Shown here: positions 6,851 through 12,524 of the stretch, piece by piece
Numbering within the stretch: position 1 is the first letter of the stretch
Layout of the letters: each line of letters starts with the position of its first letter
Source of the DNA: Candidatus Izemoplasmatales bacterium
GTDB taxonomy: Bacteria > Bacillota_I > Bacilli_A > Izemoplasmatales > Hujiaoplasmataceae
Reading direction: 5' to 3'
NCBI GenBank assembly: GCA_028702245.1
Contig: JAQVPE010000010.1
Span: 1 to 12,524 of the forward strand
Length of the DNA: 12,524 nucleotides
Notes under the pieces: generated by a model
What the model was told of the DNA's origin: nothing
Databases searched by the model: none
Seen by the model: only the letters and a program-made list of their open reading frames with translations
Position numbers and translations under genes: made by a program

Positions 6851-8443
6851 ATGGATAATCGAGAGAAAACGCTCGACGAGTTTTTTCGTAAAAACGACAG
6901 TCAGAAAAAACGTCGCGGCGACAAACGCGAAGAAAAAAACAAGGTCGATGAATATCTTGCTTCAGTAGCCGTTGAAAAACCTGTAAAGAAGAAAACCGGC
7001 TTGGACAAGTTTGTCGATTTTTTCCGCATCACATCCTTTAAAAACCGTTTTGACGAAAACAAAGTCCAAGCTAACCAAAAACCTTACGCTAGCGAAGGCA
7101 AAGGCAAGCTCGCTGTTTTTTGGCTCAAACTGAAAAATTTCTTCATCAGGAAATTCAGTTTCGAGGCTGGAGTCGATATCCTTGATGAGACTTCGGTCCT
7201 CTTTCGCAAAAACCTGGTCATCAGAAATATCCTTTGGATAACCAACCTTGTCTTCTTGATTTTCATCCTGATGGCGACTGAAGGCACAAATCTGAAAGTT
7301 AACCTCATTGTTGCTTTTGGTTTTGGAATCGTGATGTTTTTTACCAACCAGACGATCCGCAAAATCATCCTCCAGGAACCAAAGACCTTGCAAAAGCAAC
7401 AAATTGGGGAATATATATCCGGTTTCTACATTCTTTTGATGGCAATTTCCGTCTATATCAAACTACGGGTTACCCTTGGACAGGATCCGGCCATCGGCTA
7501 TTTTTCAATCACTCAGGCAGGGTACGCCTTGATCTACTTCGCTTTGGTCGTTTTGGCACTCTATCAAGACCCCAAGCTACTGAGTCTGATTTTCAAAGTG
7601 GCCCTGATTTTGATGACGATCATCCATGTGACGATTCTTTATGACGTCTACAGCTATGCATCGAGTTTTTCCGAAATGTGGAACTATCTCAAGGGACCTG
7701 TGATCACCGATATTATTCTCCGAACAATTGTCCTTCTTGTTTTTGTCCTCGCACTTTATTCCACAGCGAAGATATCGGAGGATATGAATAGCAAACGAAA
7801 AGCCGAACTAGTCAAAAGACGGACGATGGAAAAAGATTTCAAAGAAGTCGTCTCCGACGTGTTTGACGTCATCGGTGTTTACAAACTTAGAAGCGACGAG
7901 CACCAGGAGAAACTTCAGGAGAAATCCACAAGAAGAATCGCCGATATGGCCGCCAAGTTGGGAAACTACCTTGGCTACTCGCCCAAGTTGTGCAAAGAGA
8001 TTTTTGATTTTTCCACGATCCACATCGACAAACGCGATTTGTTATCGCTCAGCGATTACGACAACAAAGAAGTGCTTGACGAAAGCGATTTTCGGAAGAT
8101 AAGGGAAAAAACGATCATCGGCTCGGTGATTATCAAAAGGCTTCAACTTGAAAAAAAAGGCGAAGACATTGTCCGTTCGCACTTCGAGAAGACAGCCGAT
8201 CAAGATTTCATCAAAGAGATGAATCAGGTTCAAAACAACCGCGAATCCCAAGTTATTCTTCTATGTCAGATGTACGATATTTTGCGCCAGCCGAGAAACT
8301 ATAAGCGGGAACTGAGGCATTCAAGGGCGATGGACTTGTTACAACTTGAGTTTCATCCATACTTTGATCCGCAGATCATTGACCGTTTTGTCAAATACAG
8401 TGATGACTTTGAGGCGATCTATTATCGTCTCAGCCAGGAATGA
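6851..8443 (+). CDS. Six-TM membrane protein with degenerate HD-GYP-like C-terminal domain
   Basis: I do not recognise a named family. The 530-residue protein has a highly charged cytoplasmic N-terminus (1-120, Lys/Arg-rich), six predicted membrane helices (about 124-142, 148-166, 187-205, 222-238, 246-265, 284-303), a charged linker (305-350), and a soluble C-terminal domain (355-530). The C-terminal domain follows the HD-GYP order. STRRIADMAAKLGNYLGYS (359-377) fits the first helix, IREKTIIGSVIIKRL (417-431) fits the H-P-x-x-G-x-x-I-L helix, QMYDILRQPRNYKREL (473-488) fits the D-x-Y-D-A-x-x-x-x-R-x-Y helix, and FDPQIIDRFV (505-514) fits the end. The metal and catalytic signatures are lost: STIHID (388-393) stands where LHDIGK is expected, SHFEK (443-447) where HHE is expected, and no GYP is seen. 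Active c-di-GMP hydrolysis is therefore unlikely; a sensory or binding role is inference. It lies between pgpA and metK, in the same operon. Confidence 0.6.
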   Translation: MDNREKTLDEFFRKNDSQKKRRGDKREEKNKVDEYLASVAVEKPVKKKTGLDKFVDFFRITSFKNRFDENKVQANQKPYASEGKGKLAVFWLKLKNFFIRKFSFEAGVDILDETSVLFRKNLVIRNILWITNLVFLIFILMATEGTNLKVNLIVAFGFGIVMFFTNQTIRKIILQEPKTLQKQQIGEYISGFYILLMAISVYIKLRVTLGQDPAIGYFSITQAGYALIYFALVVLALYQDPKLLSLIFKVALILMTIIHVTILYDVYSYASSFSEMWNYLKGPVITDIILRTIVLLVFVLALYSTAKISEDMNSKRKAELVKRRTMEKDFKEVVSDVFDVIGVYKLRSDEHQEKLQEKSTRRIADMAAKLGNYLGYSPKLCKEIFDFSTIHIDKRDLLSLSDYDNKEVLDESDFRKIREKTIIGSVIIKRLQLEKKGEDIVRSHFEKTADQDFIKEMNQVQNNRESQVILLCQMYDILRQPRNYKRELRHSRAMDLLQLEFHPYFDPQIIDRFVKYSDDFEAIYYRLSQE

Positions 8444-8452
8444 GGTTAACAT

Positions 8453-9616
8453 ATGTACCGCTATTTCACTTCTGAATCGGTGACTGAAGGTCACCCAGAC
8501 AAAATATGCGACCAAATCTCTGACGCCATTCTTGACGCCATTTTAGCCGATGACCCGGGTGCAAGAGTTGCTTGTGAGACCCTAGTATCGACCGGATTAG
8601 TGCTTGTGGCCGGCGAAATCACGACCAAAACCTATGTCGATATTCAGGAAATCGTTCGCACCACCGTCAAGGAGATCGGTTATGATCGCGGCAAATACGG
8701 TTTTGACGCCGATAATCTTGCCGTCCTTGTTTCCATCAACAGCCAATCATCCGATATCGCCCTCGGCGTCGATGAAAAGAAGACCCATGAACAAGGTGCC
8801 GGCGACCAGGGGATGATGTTCGGTTATGCCACTGATGAAACCAAGGAGTACATGCCAATCACCCATGTTTTGGCCAACCGGCTAGCGCAAAGGCTCGCCG
8901 AAGTCAGAAAAACAAAAGTGATTCCCTATCTTCGTCCCGACGGCAAGACACAAGTCACCGGCGAGTTTGCAGACGACGGCTCTCTTGTCAGAGTCACGAA
9001 AGTATTGGTTTCCGCACAGCACGCAGCCAATGTCAGTTATGACACGATCTATGAAGATATCGTAAACAAAGTTATCAAGCATGTGATTCCTCATAAATAT
9101 ATCGACAAGGAAACCACCTTTCTTGTGAATCCGACCGGTCGATTTGTGATTGGGGGTCCGCAGGGAGACTCGGGGATGACCGGCCGCAAAATTATCGTCG
9201 ACACCTACGGCGGCTGCGCCCATCACGGTGGTGGCGCCTTTTCCGGAAAAGACCCGTCTAAGGTTGATCGAAGCGCCGCTTACGCCATGCGCTTCCTAGC
9301 CAAAAATCTAGTTGCCGCAGGCATCGCGAAAGCGATCGAGCTCCAAGTATCATACGCCATTGGGATTGCTAAACCGACTTCGATTGGTGTCGAAACCTTC
9401 GGCACCGGAAAGCTCAGTGACGATGAAATCCGCATCATCATCGAGAAACATTTCGATCTCCGTCCGAAGGCGATTATCGATTATTTCAAATTGAAAAGGC
9501 CGATATATAAACAAACAGCCACCTATGGCCATTTTGGTCGCGATGATCTTGATCTTCCTTGGGAACGGCTCGATTTGGCAGATCTCTTTCGCTCGTATTT
9601 GAAGGAGCGTGAATGA
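8453..9616 (+). CDS. metK: S-adenosylmethionine synthetase
   Basis: MetK makes S-adenosylmethionine from methionine and ATP in the cytosol, supplying methylation and radical SAM enzymes such as the neighbouring MnmL and MnmM. At 387 residues it has the normal length (about 385-400). Visible are SVTEGHPDK (9-17) with the active-site His14 and Asp16, [12 protein letters not shown] (115-126), [16 protein letters not shown] (226-241), and the ATP-phosphate loop [20 protein letters not shown] (259-278). The start at 8453 is preceded by GAGGT overlapping the previous stop, with 9 bases between the genes, which suggests coupling. No S-box or other SAM riboswitch can fit in that gap, and none was recognised near the operon promoter. 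Confidence 0.98.
   Translation: MYRYFTSESVTEGHPDKICDQISDAILDAILADDPGARVACETLVSTGLVLVAGEITTKTYVDIQEIVRTTVKEIGYDRGKYGFDADNLAVLVSINSQSSDIALGVDEKKTHEQGAGDQGMMFGYATDETKEYMPITHVLANRLAQRLAEVRKTKVIPYLRPDGKTQVTGEFADDGSLVRVTKVLVSAQHAANVSYDTIYEDIVNKVIKHVIPHKYIDKETTFLVNPTGRFVIGGPQGDSGMTGRKIIVDTYGGCAHHGGGAFSGKDPSKVDRSAAYAMRFLAKNLVAAGIAKAIELQVSYAIGIAKPTSIGVETFGTGKLSDDEIRIIIEKHFDLRPKAIIDYFKLKRPIYKQTATYGHFGRDDLDLPWERLDLADLFRSYLKERE
9602..9607 (+). promoter_or_regulatory. Ribosome binding site inside metK 3' end
   Basis: AAGGAG lies in the last codons of metK. An in-frame GTG at 9609 is only one base away and cannot be used with it, whereas ATG 9618 is 10 bases away. This favours ATG 9618 as the start of the next gene. 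Confidence 0.6.
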
Positions 9617-9617
9617 G

Positions 9618-10097
9618 ATGATCATTATATCAGTCAACTGGCCCATCTTTTTGGAAATTGGGCTGATCGTCCTCTTTATCTTGGCTATTGTTGTCGTTAG
9701 CACCATTCTGCTTGTGAGGACCCTCAGGAAAAACTTCAAGGAAGTCTATAAATACCAGTCCAAACTCGATATCGAGTTACGCAAAACGATGAATCTCATC
9801 ACTAAAAGAACAAGTAATTCCGATCTCAAAAAATTTGAAAATGCGATTGTCAAAGATTTGCCTCATGAAGAGAAGAAAGCACTCCTAGGGCTTGTGGAGC
9901 AAGTCTATTCAGAAATCGACAAAGACGACCCGGAACTTGCCTACGTCGTTGAAACCTATGAACGTCTTCAGGAAATGCGCCGGATCCGCGATGGCAAGGC
10001 CATTATCTTCAATCACCAAATAACGATGTTCCCTTTCAATATCTATTCCCGAATTTTCAAAATCAAAAAATGGGATCTTTTCACTCACCAGGAATAG
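9618..10097 (+). CDS. Small LemA-like membrane protein
   Basis: A 159-residue protein with one strong N-terminal membrane helix (about 10-33), followed by a basic stop-transfer stretch and a long helical, charged domain. The C-terminal segment 122-141 ends in FNHQITMFPFN. It lines up without gaps with the conserved LemA ending, where an Asn, then a Phe-Pro-x-Asn spaced nine residues on, are hallmarks; here these are N132 and F138-P139-x-N141. LemA proteins are membrane-anchored helical proteins of unclear function. This one is slightly shorter than typical (about 185), and the N-terminal LemA repeat pattern (R-x-D-L-I-P-N-L) is reduced to KTMNLITK. It starts one base after the metK stop and is the last gene before a terminator. 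The assignment rests on the C-terminal motif; an unrelated single-TM protein remains possible. Confidence 0.55.
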   Translation: MIIISVNWPIFLEIGLIVLFILAIVVVSTILLVRTLRKNFKEVYKYQSKLDIELRKTMNLITKRTSNSDLKKFENAIVKDLPHEEKKALLGLVEQVYSEIDKDDPELAYVVETYERLQEMRRIRDGKAIIFNHQITMFPFNIYSRIFKIKKWDLFTHQE

Positions 10098-10116
10098 GAT
10101 CGATCAAGATAGTATG

Positions 10117-10142
10117 AACCGCTCGTTTCGGGCGGTTTTTTT
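10117..10142 (+). terminator. Intrinsic terminator of the pgpA-metK operon
   Basis: A 9-bp stem (AACCGCTCG at 10117-10125, with CGGGCGGTT at 10129-10137, one G-T pair) has a TTT loop and runs into seven T residues (10136-10142). It is a classical Rho-independent terminator for the plus-strand operon. Its T-run overlaps the stop codon of mnmM on the other strand. In the minus direction the stem is followed by a poorer T stretch, so it may also help end the mnmLM transcript. Confidence 0.88.
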
Positions 10143-10677
10143 ACGATAATTTGGAAATGGTAATCAAATATGGTGATAGGTTTTTGTTAAGGACCAAGTG
10201 TTTCATCACGTCAAATTTTCTTGAAGGCAACTTAGATAAATACGTCTGGAGTGTTTGGCTTTCCTTCAAATCATCTTTTTCATAACAGACGATAACAATG
10301 AGGCCGCCAACAGCTAACAATCCGAATAGTTTTTCCAAGGAGGCGATCGTCGTTTCCGCCTTGGTCCTGAGCTTCTGATCGCCTTGTGGCAAATAGCCAA
10401 GGTTGTAGATGCCTCCGTCAATTGCGTTTTTGAGATAGTGGTCGATTCTAGAGTGATCGTCGTTAATCAAAACGACGTTGTCGATATGGTGATTTTCAAG
10501 AACCCTTCTCGTGGTCTCGATGGCTTCTTTTTGGATGTCAAAAGCATATACTTCTTTTGCGATACTGGCTAAAAACAAGGTGTCTTGGCCGCGTCCAGCC
10601 GTCATATCCACAAGGATCTTGTCGCTGTAATCTTTCCCCTCAAATTGAGAATGAGCGTATTCAGTGATTTTGATCAT
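10141..10677 (-). CDS. mnmM: tRNA 5-aminomethyl-(2-thio)uridine methyltransferase MnmM (YtqB family)
   Basis: MnmM methylates nm5(s2)U34 in tRNA to mnm5(s2)U34 using SAM, the last step of wobble uridine modification in bacteria lacking MnmC. From ATG 10677 it has 178 residues, near the B. subtilis YtqB length. It shows the SAM-binding loop VDMTAGRGQDT (23-33), an acidic residue in AFDIQ (45-49), and the family signature YNLGYLPQGD (91-100), where the Asn-Leu-Gly-Tyr motif lies by the substrate site. A longer frame opens at 10734, but the start at 10677 has AAGGGAGGA before it and matches the family N-terminus (MIKITEY). The start overlaps the end of mnmL by 17 bases, indicating coupled translation. 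It depends on SAM from MetK. Confidence 0.9.
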   Translation of the reverse strand: MIKITEYAHSQFEGKDYSDKILVDMTAGRGQDTLFLASIAKEVYAFDIQKEAIETTRRVLENHHIDNVVLINDDHSRIDHYLKNAIDGGIYNLGYLPQGDQKLRTKAETTIASLEKLFGLLAVGGLIVIVCYEKDDLKESQTLQTYLSKLPSRKFDVMKHLVLNKNLSPYLITISKLS

Positions 10678-11602
10678 CTTGACAAATCCTCCCTTGGTAA
10701 CTTTTTCTTTCCCGTAAAAGTTTTTCGATGTCATTGGTGATGGTAAACTTTTTGAGCGTCCATAAGGGGGCGATCAACTTGTCTTTCGGAGCGTCTCCAG
10801 TCAGGCGGTAGATGATGAGATCGGGACGCATGATCTCGATTTGACTGGCCACGATGTCGCAATATTCTTGTTTGGTGAGCAAAGGAAAGGGATTGTTTCG
10901 ATAGACATTAGATAGACGGGAGTTGGAAGCTATATAGAGCATATGGATCTTGATTCCTTGAATATCCAATTGATTGAGGAAACGAATCGTTTCAAGCATC
11001 ATCGGCTTGTCTTCGCCCGGCAAACCGTTGATGATATGGGCAACGGTATGCAAATTGCGTAGTCTGAGCCTTCTGACGGCTTCTTTGAACTCGTTTGGGC
11101 CATGACAGCGGTTGATGAAGAGAAGTGAACTTTCGTGGATCGTTTCCAGGCCAAGTTCAACAGAAACGAAGTACTTTCTGTTAAGGGTTTCTAGATAATC
11201 GATAACCTCATCTTCAAGACAGTCAGGTCGGGTCGCAATCGAGATGCCGACGATGTCCTTGTCGAGAGTTAAGGCGTGTTCATAGAGCTCCTTGAGTTTT
11301 GAAAGGGGGGCATAGGTGTTCGTGTTGGCTTGAAAATAAACAATAGGCTTGCCATTCGGCCATTTTTTGGCCATCATAGCTTTACCTTGCTCATACTGAA
11401 GTTCAAGTGGCTGATTTCTGGAACCTGCGAAATCGCCGGAGCCCATGTCTGAGCAGTAGATACAGCCGCCTTTTCCAAGTTTTCCATCGCGATTTGGGCA
11501 GGTGAACCCCCCGTTTAAGGAAACTTTATAGACTTTATGTCCAAAAAGCGTTTTGTAGAACACATCGACAGTCTGATAAGGCTTATGGTTTCTGTATTCC
11601 AT
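10661..11602 (-). CDS. mnmL: Radical SAM protein MnmL (YtqA family)
   Basis: MnmL is a radical SAM enzyme reported to convert cmnm5(s2)U34 to nm5(s2)U34 of tRNA, upstream of MnmM, in Gram-positive bacteria. From ATG 11602 it has 313 residues, typical for the TIGR01212/YtqA group. The N-terminus has FGHKVYKVSLNGGFTCPNRD, with cluster cysteines at 35, 47 and 50 (C-x11-C-x2-C, the atypical spacing of this family), then GSGDFAG (54-60). ISIATRPDCL, VELGLETIHE and HIINGLPGED follow in the expected order. Starts at GTG 11614 and ATG 11608 are also in frame. ATG 11602 is preferred because GGGTGA (11611-11616) stands 8 bases before it and the predicted transcription start is near 11617. The gene ends in TGA inside mnmM. 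Confidence 0.9.
   Translation of the reverse strand: MEYRNHKPYQTVDVFYKTLFGHKVYKVSLNGGFTCPNRDGKLGKGGCIYCSDMGSGDFAGSRNQPLELQYEQGKAMMAKKWPNGKPIVYFQANTNTYAPLSKLKELYEHALTLDKDIVGISIATRPDCLEDEVIDYLETLNRKYFVSVELGLETIHESSLLFINRCHGPNEFKEAVRRLRLRNLHTVAHIINGLPGEDKPMMLETIRFLNQLDIQGIKIHMLYIASNSRLSNVYRNNPFPLLTKQEYCDIVASQIEIMRPDLIIYRLTGDAPKDKLIAPLWTLKKFTITNDIEKLLRERKSYQGRICQDDQNH
10687..10695 (-). promoter_or_regulatory. Strong ribosome binding site of mnmM
   Basis: On the minus strand AAGGGAGGA stands 9 bases before ATG 10677, inside the 3' end of mnmL. It decides the mnmM start against the longer frame from 10734 and points to translational coupling. Confidence 0.75.
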
Positions 11603-11610
11603 CTTCATCT

Positions 11611-11616
11611 TCACCC
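11611..11616 (-). promoter_or_regulatory. Ribosome binding site of mnmL
   Basis: GGGTGA on the minus strand, 8 bases before ATG 11602. It overlaps the alternative GTG start at 11614, which would have a leader of only about three bases from the predicted transcription start and no site of its own. Confidence 0.55.
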
Positions 11617-11623
11617 GTATCCA

Positions 11624-11633
11624 ATTATATCAT
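11624..11633 (-). promoter_or_regulatory. mnmLM promoter, extended -10
   Basis: The minus strand reads ATGATATAAT, with TATAAT at 11624-11629 preceded by TGA. No clear -35 hexamer is seen upstream. The expected start near 11617 gives a short leader of about 15 nt to ATG 11602. Confidence 0.65.
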
Positions 11634-11653
11634 GGATTCACAGCGTTTTCTTT

Positions 11654-11681
11654 TTGTCGTTTTGGTAATCTATGATATAAT
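11654..11681 (+). promoter_or_regulatory. Promoter of the DUF1189-like gene
   Basis: TTGTCG (11654-11659), a 16-bp spacer, and TATAAT (11676-11681) within the extended -10 block ATGATATAAT (11672-11681). The expected start near 11688 leaves a leader of about 15 nt holding GGTGAT (11692-11697). It lies back to back with the mnmLM promoter. Confidence 0.65.
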
Positions 11682-11702
11682 TATTCACGTTGGTGATGAG
11701 AT

Positions 11703-12524
11703 TTGTATAATATTGCAAAAGACAGCATATTTCAACCTAAAGAATTGTTGAACTACCGGCATAAATCCGGTTGGTTCACGACTTTCTATTTGTTGATATT
11801 GGCGCTTGTGGTTTCCCTTAGTCCCATCATCCATTACGGGTGGTACAAAGACAACACCGTGATTACTACTGCAACCTCAGGGTGCCGGTTGGCTCAAGGG
11901 GGATTGGTTTGTGATCAAACCCAGTATTCGCCTGACAACGTCTTTCATCTTTATGGCTATTCGGTCCATCTTCTCGATGAGAGCGATTCCGTAACTCAGA
12001 TTATCGACAACATGGGACAAATGAGCATGGTCTTTCAAGGTGAATCGATGACTTTGTTCCTTGATGGCGAAAGACAGACACAAATGCCAATCTTTTCCTT
12101 AGCTTCAGATACGATGACTTTTGATACTTTTTTCCAGTCGCTCGAAACGGGACTTTTGGTCGGCTTGCTTACGGTCCACTATCTTGGCAACTTGCTTTTA
12201 TTGTTGCTGGTGGGTTTGATCTCGACCTTGCCATTCATCCGACTCAAACGTTTCATCCGCTACCGAATCATCTTGAAATTGGTTATTTTCGCTTTGACAC
12301 CCGTAGCGATCCTGATGTCTTTATACAACCTGCTTTCCTTTCCGGATATCATGTTTTTTGTCCTTTTATTCATCGGGTACCGCTCGATCTACGTAATGCA
12401 GCGGGAACTGCATTTTCAGACGATGGTTCATCTCGAAAAACAGTCGCACAATATTGTCGATGCCGAATACGAAGTTAAGGAAGAAATAGATGCAGATCAG
12501 GACGATGACGAAGAAAAAAACTGA
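11703..12524 (+). CDS. DUF1189-like membrane protein
   Basis: A 273-residue integral membrane protein of unknown function. The N-terminus (FQPKELLNYRHKSGW) is basic and cytoplasmic, then comes one helix (about 25-45) and an external domain of about 100 residues (48-148) with two cysteines (61 and 70) that could pair. Three further helices follow (about 150-178, 187-206, 212-230), then an acidic cytoplasmic tail ending in a run of Asp and Glu. This layout, with a P-K-x-x-x-x-x-R stretch before the first helix and a TLPFIRLKRF-type loop, fits the DUF1189 family of Gram-positive bacteria; I am not certain of the family. The start is TTG 11703, since the nearby ATG at 11696 runs into a stop after four codons. 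GGTGAT lies five bases before it. The gene ends in TGA at the last base of the window, so its terminator is not visible. Confidence 0.65.
   Translation: MYNIAKDSIFQPKELLNYRHKSGWFTTFYLLILALVVSLSPIIHYGWYKDNTVITTATSGCRLAQGGLVCDQTQYSPDNVFHLYGYSVHLLDESDSVTQIIDNMGQMSMVFQGESMTLFLDGERQTQMPIFSLASDTMTFDTFFQSLETGLLVGLLTVHYLGNLLLLLLVGLISTLPFIRLKRFIRYRIILKLVIFALTPVAILMSLYNLLSFPDIMFFVLLFIGYRSIYVMQRELHFQTMVHLEKQSHNIVDAEYEVKEEIDADQDDDEEKN

Noticed and set aside
6962..7402. 146-codon minus-strand frame inside the six-TM protein gene
   Set aside because: Antisense to a gene with a clear start and membrane pattern; no promoter or ribosome binding site was seen.
8441..8455. Possible SAM riboswitch before metK
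   Set aside because: Only 9 bases lie between the genes, so there is no room for one, and no S-box pattern was seen near the operon promoter either.
10678..10734. N-terminal extension of mnmM to 10734
   Set aside because: The added 19 residues do not match the family, and the strong AAGGGAGGA site lies inside the extension just before ATG 10677.
1..12524. Mobile elements, CRISPR, tRNA, toxin-antitoxin or defence genes
   Set aside because: No transposase, integrase, direct repeat array, cloverleaf or defence-type motif was recognised; the genes are mostly housekeeping with tight spacing.

Overview
The window reads as an ordinary chromosomal housekeeping segment from a low-GC Gram-positive lineage (Bacillota, or a Mycoplasmatota-like relative such as the Acholeplasma group). 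This placement rests on the RNase J1-type ribonuclease, PriA and MnmL/MnmM that resemble the Bacillus proteins, strong AGGAGG-type ribosome binding sites, and TTGnnn/TATAAT promoters. TGA is used as a stop in several genes and Trp is encoded by TGG, so the mycoplasma code 4 is not in use. I cannot name the genus. I see no mobile element, CRISPR array, tRNA or rRNA.

Layout. (1) Positions 1-924 hold the 3' part of a GPH/MFS-type sugar-cation symporter running off the left edge, ended by a strong hairpin shared with the convergent rnjA. (2) rnjA (RNase J1) lies on the minus strand, 965-2644. (3) A 245-bp divergent promoter region separates it from priA-fmt (replication restart helicase and Met-tRNA formyltransferase) on the plus strand. 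(4) From a clear promoter at 6181-6210, an apparent operon follows: a PgpA/YutG-like lipid phosphatase, a six-TM protein whose C-terminus looks like a degenerate HD-GYP domain, metK, and a small LemA-like membrane protein. It closes with an intrinsic terminator at 10117-10142. (5) Convergent to it, on the minus strand, is the overlapping pair mnmL-mnmM (radical SAM enzyme and methyltransferase for mnm5(s2)U34 of tRNA). (6) Divergent from mnmL is a DUF1189-like membrane protein whose stop codon is the last codon of the window.

Themes. Most genes serve RNA and translation or membrane functions: mRNA decay (rnjA), initiator tRNA formylation (fmt), wobble uridine modification (mnmL, mnmM), and SAM supply (metK), which feeds both MnmL and MnmM. 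Four promoters share the 10-bp extended -10 block ATGATATAAT, suggesting the usual housekeeping promoter of this organism is of the extended -10 type.

The most interesting item is the putative pseudo-enzyme HD-GYP membrane protein at 6851-8443. Other items are a DEFH motif II in PriA, a perfect 14-bp palindrome just downstream of the pgpA promoter, and a symmetrical pair of divergent promoters at rnjA/priA. I do not see clear evidence of a wholly new multi-gene system; the rest is conventional.
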